Shown here one piece after another: positions 23,947 to 31,231 of a stretch of 40,923 bases of DNA. The notes under the pieces were generated by a model. It made no database searches and was not told the origin of the DNA. It worked only from the letters and a program-made list of their open reading frames with translations. The stretch covers positions 1 to 40,923 of the forward strand of contig CBCPMX010000095.1 in the NCBI GenBank assembly GCA_965120355.1. The letters are read 5' to 3'. The stretch is from CBCPMX01 sp965120355 (GTDB lineage: Bacteria; Bacillota; Clostridia; Oscillospirales; Oscillospiraceae). The first letter of the stretch is position 1, and each line of letters starts with the position of its first letter. The translations under genes and the position numbers were made by a program.

Positions 23947-24612
23947 CTATGCGATGCCCTCTGCCAGCAGGGCTGCAGCGGTCTGCCCCAATTCTGTAAG
24001 GAAGCCCAGTTGCTGCAAAAGCAGCCAAAGCGCCAGTAAGATGGCTGCGCCTTTTAACAGGCCGAATATCCCGCCGCCGGCGCGATTGAGAAAGTGGATG
24101 CCCGGAACACGGTCGGCCAAATTCAGCACCGAACTGAGTATCCGCCCGATTACCAGCACCAGCGCAAAAATGCAGGCATAGACCAACCCGTAGGCGATGC
24201 TGCCGCTCAGCTCCTGGGCGATGGCGGCGGACACGGTGGGGATTACGGTGCTGAGTGTGCTGGAAACGGCGCTGTCCACTGCCCCAGCCACGGATTCATA
24301 CAGTCCGGCAGCCTGGAGCAGCCGAATGATTTCCTCAGAGGAAAACAGTGCGTTGCCATCTATGGCATCCAGGGCAGCCTCGCCGAAGGCGTCTGTCAGA
24401 GCGCTGGTCATCTGCTGTTCCACCACCTGGGTGATGGGCGCGGCGATGGCGTCTGCCACAGGGTTGGCCAAAAGCTCCGCGCCCTGAGCGGCCAGCACCA
24501 TGGCAGCCAGAACTGCCAGCAGACCGCAGGCAGAGCGGATCAGCCCCACTTGTACGCCGCGCAAAACACAGACTGCCAGCACTGCAATGGCGACGAGATA
24601 GTACCAGGTCAT
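23947..24612 (-). CDS. CvpA-family membrane protein
   Basis: 221-residue membrane protein of the CvpA family. There are two N-terminal hydrophobic helices (about 1-20 and 27-45), a long extracytoplasmic, Ala-rich mid region (about 48-130), and two more helices (about 135-158 and 183-200) around LADRVPGIHFLNRAGGGIFGLLKG. That Gly-rich stretch, with an Asn-Arg before it, is the most family-typical part. CvpA proteins are linked to envelope integrity and colicin V export but lack a firm molecular function. Starts 4 bp after the stop of the flavin reductase-like gene, so the two are co-transcribed. Confidence 0.8.
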   Translation of the reverse strand: MTWYYLVAIAVLAVCVLRGVQVGLIRSACGLLAVLAAMVLAAQGAELLANPVADAIAAPITQVVEQQMTSALTDAFGEAALDAIDGNALFSSEEIIRLLQAAGLYESVAGAVDSAVSSTLSTVIPTVSAAIAQELSGSIAYGLVYACIFALVLVIGRILSSVLNLADRVPGIHFLNRAGGGIFGLLKGAAILLALWLLLQQLGFLTELGQTAAALLAEGIA

Positions 24613-24616
24613 ACGG

Positions 24617-25120
24617 TCACTTTTGTACCCAGACGTTCAGAATCTGGGCGATGTAGGCGGTGTGATAATCGCTTTCCGGATAATTGGCTTGGGCGATGGC
24701 AGGGTCCAGAAAGTGCTGCGGCTCCAAAATGTCCGTATAGAGCTTTTTGCAAACCAGCGTCATGCGGGCCTCCTCAAAACCGGGCTGGCCATCGACGGAG
24801 ATGGGGTGAAGGCCAGCCTCTGCGATTTTGTCGCAGTCGCGGCCAGACTTGGTGCCGAGGATGGACAGGGCCTGTTTGTGGCCGCTGAAGAAGGAAAGGG
24901 TAAATAAATCATTGTGATCCACAAATTCTTTTGTATACCGCTGGGGTCGAATGAAGATCTGGGCCACAGGCTTGTTCCAGAGAACCCCCAGCATCCCCCA
25001 GGATGCAGTCATGGTGTTGATTTTTCCGTCCTTTTCTGCCGTGATCAACATCCAGTCGCGGCCAATGGCGGTGAACGGATTGATTTGCAGTTCATATAAA
25101 GAGCGTTTTTCCAGTGCCAT
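24617..25120 (-). CDS. flavin reductase-like domain protein
   Basis: 167-residue cytoplasmic protein with the split beta-barrel of flavin reductase-like/HpaC-type FMN proteins. Visible family marks are the N-terminal NPFTAIGRDWMLITAEKDG, NTMTASWGMLG (flavin phosphate region), IFIRPQRYTKEFV and FTLSFF. The substrate is unknown; proteins of this subgroup are often annotated flavin reductase family. The ATG at 25120 is used because GGAGGG lies upstream at the right distance, while the longer open frame starts without one. A hairpin (TGCGGAA 25173-25179 / TTCCGCA 25193-25199) lies in its leader. Confidence 0.85.
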   Translation of the reverse strand: MALEKRSLYELQINPFTAIGRDWMLITAEKDGKINTMTASWGMLGVLWNKPVAQIFIRPQRYTKEFVDHNDLFTLSFFSGHKQALSILGTKSGRDCDKIAEAGLHPISVDGQPGFEEARMTLVCKKLYTDILEPQHFLDPAIAQANYPESDYHTAYIAQILNVWVQK

Positions 25121-25372
25121 ATAAATCCCTCCATTAAAATCATAAGATAGAACCAGCGTAACGCCATGTATATGCGGAACAACGCCGGATGATTCCGCAA
25201 AATGCAATTTTACCACAACGTGTTTGCGATTGGTGTAAAAAACACGAGTACGGCCCGGCTATATGTGGCGTTTTGACGGAGCCGAAGTACGTACTGTGGC
25301 AATTCGAATTCTTTGGCAGAAATCAGAAGACTGGCGGCGGGGAGAGAAGCCATTTTCAAGCAATGTGAGAAA

Positions 25373-25402
25373 GAAAAAATCCGGCTGCAATTGCAGCCGG
25401 AT
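25373..25402 (-). terminator. terminator of the 5S rRNA gene
   Basis: A perfect palindrome with 12-nt half-sites (25379-25402, half ATCCGGCTGCAA) is followed, reading the minus strand, by a T6 run (25373-25378). It sits 6 bp past the 5S 3' end. Confidence 0.88.
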
Positions 25403-25408
25403 CTGTAT

Positions 25409-25523
<115 letters not shown>

Positions 25524-25542
25524 TGCGTTTTACGCAGGTTGT

Positions 25543-25571
25543 ATTATATCACAGGCAAGGGGAAAATGCAA
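25543..25571 (-). promoter_or_regulatory. promoter of the 5S rRNA gene
   Basis: On the minus strand: TTGCAT, 17-nt spacer, TATAAT. Between it and the mature 5S end lies a small hairpin, CTGCGT/ACGCAG (25523-25537), probably part of a processed leader. Confidence 0.8.
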
Positions 25572-25585
25572 GTGTTTTTTGAAGA

Positions 25586-25843
25586 TCATTCTTTTTCGTA
25601 GACGACGGTGTGGATCTGGGTATCGCTCTCTTCCACGGCGAGATAGTCCACCACGTCCTGTAAGGTTTCCAAGGGGTAGCGCTCGTCAATATCCAGAGCT
25701 TCGCGGTAATATTCCGCCCGCGATTCGGTCAGGGCCACATCCTGATAGCCGGTGCCGGTGCCCAACACGGCGGCAACGCTGACTGCCGAGGATATGGCCA
25801 TGAGCGCCAAAACGAGGACAACCAGTAAAATCCGTTTTCTCAT
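25586..25843 (-). CDS. small exported protein of unknown function
   Basis: 85-residue protein with a basic start (MRKR), a hydrophobic segment (about 5-27, LLVVLVLALMAISSAVSVAA) and an acidic, Tyr- and Glu-rich tail. This is a signal peptide or a single membrane anchor facing out. The ATG at 25843 has AAGGAG 8 nt upstream; the longer frame beginning at 25966 lacks a ribosome site and has non-protein-like composition. No family is recognised. Its stop lies just before the 5S promoter on the same strand, so both read the same way. Confidence 0.6.
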   Translation of the reverse strand: MRKRILLVVLVLALMAISSAVSVAAVLGTGTGYQDVALTESRAEYYREALDIDERYPLETLQDVVDYLAVEESDTQIHTVVYEKE

Positions 25844-26086
25844 TTGTCTGACTCCTTTTCCAGCTGGATTTGGTGTGGAGACCGTAAGAGGCACAGCGCT
25901 CCCGCATACAGGAAATTCAATAAGCGTACCATGCGCCTGCCGGCGGTACAAAAGGATGTTTGGCATGGTTTTTCGGATTTTTAGATTGCGATAATTTTGT
26001 TTTCCGTCACTGTACAGAATCCAAATCTATAGAGCCTAATATACTGGTTTGAATTTTACCATTCATCATAGTATTACGCAACAGGT

Positions 26087-26119
26087 CACATGAAAAGTTC
26101 ACAAAAAACACATGAAAAG
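26087..26119. repeat. direct repeat CACATGAAAAG x2
   Basis: The 11-mer CACATGAAAAG occurs at 26087-26097 and 26109-26119, 22 bp (two helical turns) apart, in an AT-rich spacer. The stretch 25844-26141 shows no gene; apart from this repeat nothing specific is recognised in it. Confidence 0.5.
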
Positions 26120-26141
26120 CACAGATATAAGATGAATTTAC

Positions 26142-27167
26142 TCAACTGACAGATTTTCCGTTCAGAACTTCTCGATAATCCTGCAAATTCTTTTGCAGCA
26201 GGGCAGGGGTGTCCAGCCCGTAGGGACAATGGGACTTGCAGGCGTTACAGTGCAGGCAGCTGTCGATCAGCGCCATTTTGGCCTGCCATTCCTCTGTCAG
26301 CCAGGCGGCAGATGGAGCGCGGCGGAGCATCAGGGACATCCGGGCACAGTTGTTGATCTCGATCCCAGCGGGGCAGGGCATGCAGTAGCCGCAGCCACGG
26401 CAGAAGTCCCCCTGGAGCTGGGCGCGGTCGCAGTCGATGACGGCCAGCAGCTCTTCGGTCAGGACTGGGGGAGCCTGAATATAGGACAGAAATTCTTCCA
26501 GCTCCGTTAGGCGCTGAATGCCCCAGATGGGCAGCACGTGGGGGAACTGGTTGAGATACGCTGCCGCAGCGCGGCCATTGGTGATCAGTCCGCCGGACAG
26601 GGCTTTCATGGCGATAAAGCCCATACCGGCCTGGCGGCATTTCTCCACCAGCTCGATATCCTTTTCTGTGGCCAGATAGCAGAAGGGAAATTGCAGCGTC
26701 TCATACAGGCCGGATTCGACTGCTTCATGGGCCACGGCCAGCCGGTGGTTGGTGATGCCGATGTGGCGGATTTTGCCCTGCTTTTTTGCTTCCAGGGCAG
26801 CTTCATACAGGCCGTCGGCGCCGCCGGGCTTGGGGCAGAAGGCCGGGTTGTGAAACTGGTAAATGTCGATATAGTCAGTTTTCAGCAGCTTCAGGCTGGT
26901 GTGCAGGTCGTTCCAGAAGCCTGCCGCCGTCTGTGCGCCGGTTTTGGTGGCGATGTACAGCTTGTCCCGCACAGAGGACAGGGCGTAGCCGATTTTTTCT
27001 TCACTGTCAGAGTAGGCGCGGGCGGTGTCGAAGAACTCGATGCCGCCGTCAAAGGCTGTTTTCAGCAGACGGGCGGCGGTTTCCTTGTCCACGCGCTGAA
27101 TGGGCAGCGCGCCAAAGGCGTTTTTTTCTACAGTGATGCCGGTTTTTCCAAGGGTAACAGTTGCCAT
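26142..27167 (-). CDS. aldo/keto reductase with C-terminal Fe-S cluster domain
   Basis: 341-residue NAD(P)H-dependent oxidoreductase. Residues 1-230 form an aldo/keto reductase barrel with the catalytic tetrad visible: Asp47 and Tyr52 in DTARAY, Lys76 in ATKTG and His106 in YQFHNP. The C-terminal 90 residues add two ferredoxin-type clusters: C256-x2-C259-x2-C262-x2-C265P and C304-x2-C307-x2-C310-x3-C314P. This Fe-S form is common in Clostridia, and its substrates are mostly unknown. The ATG at 27167 has AGGAGG 8 nt upstream. It follows the ketopantoate-reductase-like gene by 71 bp and may share its transcript. Confidence 0.9.
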   Translation of the reverse strand: MATVTLGKTGITVEKNAFGALPIQRVDKETAARLLKTAFDGGIEFFDTARAYSDSEEKIGYALSSVRDKLYIATKTGAQTAAGFWNDLHTSLKLLKTDYIDIYQFHNPAFCPKPGGADGLYEAALEAKKQGKIRHIGITNHRLAVAHEAVESGLYETLQFPFCYLATEKDIELVEKCRQAGMGFIAMKALSGGLITNGRAAAAYLNQFPHVLPIWGIQRLTELEEFLSYIQAPPVLTEELLAVIDCDRAQLQGDFCRGCGYCMPCPAGIEINNCARMSLMLRRAPSAAWLTEEWQAKMALIDSCLHCNACKSHCPYGLDTPALLQKNLQDYREVLNGKSVS

Positions 27168-27238
27168 GGTCAATTCCTCCTGATTTTTGAAATCGCGTGG
27201 GCGTCAAACGCGGGTGATGGGGCTTTTGGGATATGTAG

Positions 27239-28153
27239 TTAGAAGGTGGCTTCCAAAGCGGCGATGTTTGCTGTCAGACCATCGTTGACTGGGGTGGGGA
27301 TGCCCAGTTCGCGGCCGAGACGGCAGATGGTACCGCCAAACAGGGCAACCTCGGTTTTGCGGCGGGCACGGCGGTCCTGGACCATGGAGGGCGCGCCGTC
27401 AGGGTTGAGACTGTCCATGAGATCCATCCACGCGGCAATGTCGCCGTCGGTGAGCGGGATGTTTTGGGCGTTTGCCATGGCCTGCACCTCTTTCATGGCC
27501 GCCAAAACCGTCTGGCGGGCAGGGCCGTTGCATTGAATGCCCCGGTAACCACAGTTATAGACACAGCAGGTCTGGTTGACACCGGTGTTCAGCATCAACT
27601 TGTTCCACATGGCGTGGAGAGTGTTGTCGGGAATCCGGGCGGGGACACCGCTGGCGTTGAGATACTCCACCACGGTCAGGAGACGTTGTGTGCGGGAATT
27701 GTCCGGTTCGCCGACGTACAGGTATCCCATGTTCTGATAGGTATAGACAAACCCGTCCTTGCCGCAGTCCATGCCTTGGCCGACGCAGTACAGCACATGC
27801 TCCGCGCCGAAGGCGTTGATCAGGTCCTGTTCACTGGCGATGCCATTGAGTACAGAAAGGATCAGCGTATCTGGGCCGACAAAGGGCGCGGCCAGCCGGA
27901 CAGCGTCCTGCATGGCGCCATACTTCACTGCAAAGATCAGCAGATCAATGGGCTTTGCATCCTGCACTGGGTCCAGAAAAAGAAAGGATTTCGGCTGCCC
28001 GTTTACTAGAATCTCACTGGCCCGATACCGGGCAATGCGGTCCGCGTCCGCAATGAAGGCTACGGCGCCGTCTCCGCGGGCGGCGGCGATGTGCTCGGCG
28101 TACATGACGCCCATGGCGCCCATGCCAATGATGGCGGCGGATTGAATCTGCAA
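27239..28153 (-). CDS. ketopantoate reductase (PanE/ApbA) family protein
   Basis: 304-residue NADP-dependent dehydrogenase. The Rossmann loop AAIIGMGAMGVMYAEHI is at the N-terminus, and the C-terminal helical domain includes MWNKLMLNTGVNQ, with the Lys and Asn residues expected for catalysis, and the late MVQDRRARRKTEV segment. It could be 2-dehydropantoate 2-reductase of CoA synthesis, but many paralogues in this family act on other 2-keto acids and no pan gene is adjacent. The start is taken as TTG at 28153, 9 nt from AAGGAG; another TTG at 28162 abuts the ribosome site. Confidence 0.85.
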   Translation of the reverse strand: MQIQSAAIIGMGAMGVMYAEHIAAARGDGAVAFIADADRIARYRASEILVNGQPKSFLFLDPVQDAKPIDLLIFAVKYGAMQDAVRLAAPFVGPDTLILSVLNGIASEQDLINAFGAEHVLYCVGQGMDCGKDGFVYTYQNMGYLYVGEPDNSRTQRLLTVVEYLNASGVPARIPDNTLHAMWNKLMLNTGVNQTCCVYNCGYRGIQCNGPARQTVLAAMKEVQAMANAQNIPLTDGDIAAWMDLMDSLNPDGAPSMVQDRRARRKTEVALFGGTICRLGRELGIPTPVNDGLTANIAALEATF

Positions 28154-28176
28154 TTGAATCAACTCCTTTTGCGTTC

Positions 28177-28205
28177 ATCTTAGCAAATTTCATGGCGTTT
28201 TGCAA
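28177..28205 (-). promoter_or_regulatory. promoter of the ketopantoate reductase-like gene
   Basis: On the minus strand: TTGCAA, 17-nt spacer, TAAGAT preceded by TGC. Located about 24 bp before the start codon. Confidence 0.6.
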
Positions 28206-28353
28206 TGCTGCAATTAAACCGGGTCCGGCAGCAGCAAAAACGCGTTTGCCGGGTTTGGCTTGCAGGCCCGCGAACCGGCGGCATGCCGGTACAAATGCCC
28301 GCAATGGGAAAAACTCTGGAGCTGCTGCGTGAAATGCTGAAAGGCCCTGGCGG

Positions 28354-28398
28354 AGGTTGTGCTTTTACAGCGACGAAAACCGCAATAAAGCACAACCT
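28354..28398. repeat. 12-bp inverted repeat in the divergent spacer
   Basis: AGGTTGTGCTTT (28354-28365) and AAAGCACAACCT (28387-28398) are exact complements around a 21-nt loop. The surrounding 28206-28482 contains short open frames on both strands, none with convincing start signals or protein composition. It may be a dispersed palindromic element or gene remnant. Confidence 0.5.
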
Positions 28399-28482
28399 GC
28401 TATGCCGCTTTTTCTTCTTTTCACGAATTTGGGCCATTTAGGTACACCACAGAAATTTCGTCCAGGTTTTTTGTAAGACTAC

Positions 28483-28512
28483 TTGACAGGCTGCGCCATC
28501 GCGTGGTATACT
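28483..28512 (+). promoter_or_regulatory. promoter of the tetR gene
   Basis: TTGACA (28483-28488), 18-nt spacer, TATACT (28507-28512) preceded by TGG. Directly followed by the palindromic operator, so autoregulation is likely. Confidence 0.82.
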
Positions 28513-28522
28513 ACCGACAGAA

Positions 28523-28538
28523 ATGAATGAGCGTTCAT
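28523..28538. promoter_or_regulatory. TetR operator copy 1
   Basis: ATGAATGAGCGTTCAT is a palindrome with one mismatch, 10 bp after the -10 box and so over the transcription start of tetR. It matches two copies upstream of the flavoprotein gene. Confidence 0.75.
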
Positions 28539-28559
28539 AAATAGAAAAGGGGGGCTTTT

Positions 28560-29138
28560 GTGGCTATTACTAGACAGGATGTGATCGACGGCACAATTCG
28601 CTGTGCTTACCGGGTGGGTCTCCCCGCTGTGACCATCAGTATGATCGGCAAAGAGGTCGGCATTCTGGGACAGGGCTTATATAACCACTTTGACAGCAAA
28701 GAGGAGATCCTGTCTGCCTGTTTTGATTACTGCAAACAACAAATCGGCGCCCTGTACCGGGGCTATGCGCTGGATCCGGAGGACGATTTATCCATGGCGA
28801 TTAAAAAGCTTTGGGTGAAATACTTCAACTACTTTGTCAATCATCCGGAGGAATGTGCGTTCTACCGGAACTACCGGGAATTGCGCAGCAGTGCGCCGCC
28901 TCCCAAAGACGAGGAAGAACCCTATTTGAAAGAGCTATGGCGGCTTGCGGATGAATTGGATGGTAAATACCACATTTTTCAGCGAGTCTCCAGAAAAACG
29001 ATACTCTACTACGTCCGAAACCTGACGCCCTATCTGGCGCGCGCCATTTCCGATCAAATTATGGCGGATACCCCAGAGGTACGGGAGCAGCTGTGGATGT
29101 TGGCGGCAAAAGGTTTGTCTGTGCTGGAGCAGCCATAG
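28560..29138 (+). CDS. TetR/AcrR-family transcriptional regulator
   Basis: 192-residue regulator. The N-terminal helix-turn-helix spans about 8-52, with ISMIGKEVGILGQGLYNHFD ending in the highly conserved YNHFxSKEEIL. The C-terminal ligand domain (about 60-190) is family-variable and has no recognisable ligand signature. It carries Cys residues (55, 59) and aromatic clusters. GTG start with a purine-rich AAGGGGGG site 5 nt upstream. Operator 1 overlaps its own promoter and copies 2 and 3 lie before the flavoprotein gene, so it probably represses both itself and that operon until an unknown small molecule binds. Confidence 0.88.
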   Translation: MAITRQDVIDGTIRCAYRVGLPAVTISMIGKEVGILGQGLYNHFDSKEEILSACFDYCKQQIGALYRGYALDPEDDLSMAIKKLWVKYFNYFVNHPEECAFYRNYRELRSSAPPPKDEEEPYLKELWRLADELDGKYHIFQRVSRKTILYYVRNLTPYLARAISDQIMADTPEVREQLWMLAAKGLSVLEQP

Positions 29139-29147
29139 GAAAGCATC

Positions 29148-29184
29148 GTTCCTCACTTTAGGCGAAAGCCGGGTGAGGAACTTT
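29148..29184 (+). terminator. hairpin after tetR
   Basis: GTTCCTCAC (29148-29156) pairs exactly with GTGAGGAAC (29173-29181), with an inner GGC-GAAA-GCC stem-tetraloop. Only three T's follow, so it is a weak terminator or attenuator between tetR and the flavoprotein gene. Confidence 0.55.
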
Positions 29185-29197
29185 CAAAGCACAAAAA

Positions 29198-29213
29198 ATG
29201 AATGAACATTCAT
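29198..29213. promoter_or_regulatory. TetR operator copy 2
   Basis: ATGAATGAACATTCAT is a perfect palindrome (arms ATGAATG and CATTCAT around AA) and the best copy of the three. It is followed by AAAT, as in the other copies. Confidence 0.78.
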
Positions 29214-29228
29214 AAATTATCTCTTTTT

Positions 29229-29244
29229 GTGAATGAGCACTCAT
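29229..29244. promoter_or_regulatory. TetR operator copy 3
   Basis: GTGAATGAGCACTCAT shares the AATGARCRYTCAT core with the other copies and contains the perfect sub-palindrome ATGAGCACTCAT. It starts 31 bp (three helical turns) after copy 2, so repressor dimers could lie on the same face. No clean -35/-10 pair is visible around copies 2 and 3. Confidence 0.72.
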
Positions 29245-29271
29245 AAATATTTTGCAGAAAGGAGCAAAGGA

Positions 29272-30951
29272 ATGAACCAACAGGCACTAAAATGTGATGT
29301 GCTGGTCATCGGCGGCGGCATTGCAGCCTGCTTTGCTGCCATCAAGGCCAAAGAAGCCGGGGCCGGCGTCATTATGGTGGACAAGGGGTATGTGGGCCGC
29401 AGCGGCCAAAGCCCTTACGCTGACAGCTTCATGATTTTCAACCCGGAATGGGGCCATGATCTGGCAGCCTCCATGGCGCAGTTGAACAGACACAGCGAAT
29501 ATTTAAACAACCAATACTGGACAAAAAAGGTTATGGAAGATTCCTATTCCCGCTATTTAGATTTGGTGGACTGGGGCTGTGTATTTAAACATAAGCCAGA
29601 CGGCGCCTTGGAGATCCGGGGGAGCGATGGAGACGGCCTGCCCACAGGCGTACAGTTTGACAAATCTGCCGGGGCCTATGGAACCGTCCTCCGGAAAAAG
29701 GCTCTGTCCGTAGGTGTGAAGATCATCGACCAGTTGATGATCGTGGAGCTTTTAAAACAAAACGGCAGGATCGTTGGAGCGGTGGGCCTGCCCAACGATT
29801 CTTGCGAACTGGTGACGATTGTGGCAAAGGCCACAATTTCCTGCGTAGGAGCCTGCGGCTATAAGCCTACCGGCTACCCGCCCTTGATGCAGCTTACCTG
29901 CGATGGCGAGGCTATGGCCTACCGGGCCGGGGCGGAGATTTTGGGAAAGGAATTTGTAGATGCCCATTACAGCAAGGATGGCATGCCCGATCCTGTGGGC
30001 CAGCGTACTGCTGGGGACGCGCCGCCTGTGACAGGACCCGGCCCCGGGGATCCCGGAACTGGCGGGGGAGATGGCGGACCCAAGCTCCGCCGCAATGCGC
30101 TGGGGGATGTGATCTCTGACCGTCCCGACAGCGTTTCCGGATATATGTTCACTTATCTGCAATCGGAGTTTGCTGTCCACGCCGGAGAGGGGCCGATCCT
30201 GAACCGGGGAGCAAAGTCCTTTGGCGGTGCGGCGTTGGGAATGTCCCTGCGAAAGGCAGACGGTTTGTTCCCGGCGGATCATGAGTGCCGCAGCAGCGTG
30301 CCCGGCCTGTTTGCGGCGGGCGACGCCCTCGGCAATATGCAAAACGGCGCGGCTTACTCCCTGGGCGGAAGCTCTATCTGCGGGGGCGCTGTCACCGGGA
30401 CCATTGCGGCAGAGGCGGCGGCGAAAGAGGCCCTGGCCATGGAGGAGATTGCCGTAGACGAGGCGGAAATTCAGCGGGCAAAGGCGCTGGTTTTAGCGCC
30501 GTACCGCAGAAAAAGCGGATTTGGCCCCCGCTGGGTCATCACACTGCTCCAGAATTACATGATGCCATACTTTGTGTATTTCATCAAAAAAGCTGACCGG
30601 CTGGAGGCGACATTGACCATGATCTCCTTTTTGCAGGAGCATATTGTTCCTCAAATCTATGCCAAAGATTCCCATGAGCTTCGGTTGGCGCATGAGGCGG
30701 GAAATATGGTGCTCAGCGCTGAAATGCGCCTGCGGTCTGGTCTGTTCCGCACGGAAAGCAGGGGAAATCACTACCGGGAGGACTATCCTGACCGGGACGA
30801 TGAAAATTGGTTGTGCTGGACAAAAATCAAAAACGTGGACAGGAAAATGCAGCTGGAAAAGGTGCCGCTGCCAGAGGAATACCGCCCGGACCCGGCCCTT
30901 TCTTATCGGGAGAAATATCCGTTCCCGTTCCCCGGCGAAAAGGAGGCGTGA
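29272..30951 (+). CDS. FAD-dependent oxidoreductase, AprA / fumarate-reductase flavoprotein family
   Basis: 559-residue flavoprotein related to the flavin subunits of fumarate reductase, succinate dehydrogenase and adenylylsulfate reductase. The FAD-binding loop is VLVIGGGIAACFAA (10-23) with the ribose-binding acidic residue in MVDKGYVGRSGQS, and the second FAD site is VPGLFAAGDALGN (343-355) with the following GSSICGGAVTG. Residues 247-270 form an unusual Gly/Pro-rich stretch in the capping region. The C-terminal 160 residues are helical, as in AprA-type proteins. No Tat or Sec signal, so it is cytoplasmic. The ATG at 29272 lies 7 nt after GAAAGGAG. A ferredoxin gene follows 3 bp later, resembling an AprA-AprB pair, though no sulfur genes are near. 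Substrate unknown. Confidence 0.87.
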   Translation: MNQQALKCDVLVIGGGIAACFAAIKAKEAGAGVIMVDKGYVGRSGQSPYADSFMIFNPEWGHDLAASMAQLNRHSEYLNNQYWTKKVMEDSYSRYLDLVDWGCVFKHKPDGALEIRGSDGDGLPTGVQFDKSAGAYGTVLRKKALSVGVKIIDQLMIVELLKQNGRIVGAVGLPNDSCELVTIVAKATISCVGACGYKPTGYPPLMQLTCDGEAMAYRAGAEILGKEFVDAHYSKDGMPDPVGQRTAGDAPPVTGPGPGDPGTGGGDGGPKLRRNALGDVISDRPDSVSGYMFTYLQSEFAVHAGEGPILNRGAKSFGGAALGMSLRKADGLFPADHECRSSVPGLFAAGDALGNMQNGAAYSLGGSSICGGAVTGTIAAEAAAKEALAMEEIAVDEAEIQRAKALVLAPYRRKSGFGPRWVITLLQNYMMPYFVYFIKKADRLEATLTMISFLQEHIVPQIYAKDSHELRLAHEAGNMVLSAEMRLRSGLFRTESRGNHYREDYPDRDDENWLCWTKIKNVDRKMQLEKVPLPEEYRPDPALSYREKYPFPFPGEKEA

Positions 30952-30954
30952 CAT

Positions 30955-31176
30955 ATGGCGGTAAAACAGATTGATCCAAGCAAATGCGTGGGCTGTAAGA
31001 CCTGTGTCAAGAGCTGCCCGGCGGACGTATTCCGTTATGATGCGGCCACAAGAAAGGCCGTTGTTGCCTATCCACAGGAGTGTCAGCTCTGCCTTTGGTG
31101 TATTACAGAGTGTCCGGCGGACGCAATTATATTGACCAAAGACAAGACATTCCCTGTGTTTACCTGCTGGGGTTGA
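30955..31176 (+). CDS. 2[4Fe-4S] ferredoxin, AprB-like
   Basis: 73-residue bacterial-type ferredoxin. Two cluster motifs are C11-x2-C14-x2-C17-x3-C21P and C43-x2-C46-x2-C49-x3-C53P, with a further Cys71 near the C-terminus. AGGAGG precedes the ATG. It starts 3 bp after the flavoprotein stop and is very probably its electron-transfer partner. Confidence 0.93.
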   Translation: MAVKQIDPSKCVGCKTCVKSCPADVFRYDAATRKAVVAYPQECQLCLWCITECPADAIILTKDKTFPVFTCWG

Positions 31177-31231
31177 TGGAAATACAGCCGGGCAGGCACC
31201 GGCTGCAAATAAATGAAAAGGAGAACAAAAC

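Noticed and set aside
28205..28441. 78-codon plus and 85-codon minus frames in the spacer before tetR
   Set aside because: No start signals, no family resemblance, and both overlap an inverted repeat; better described as non-coding or remnant.
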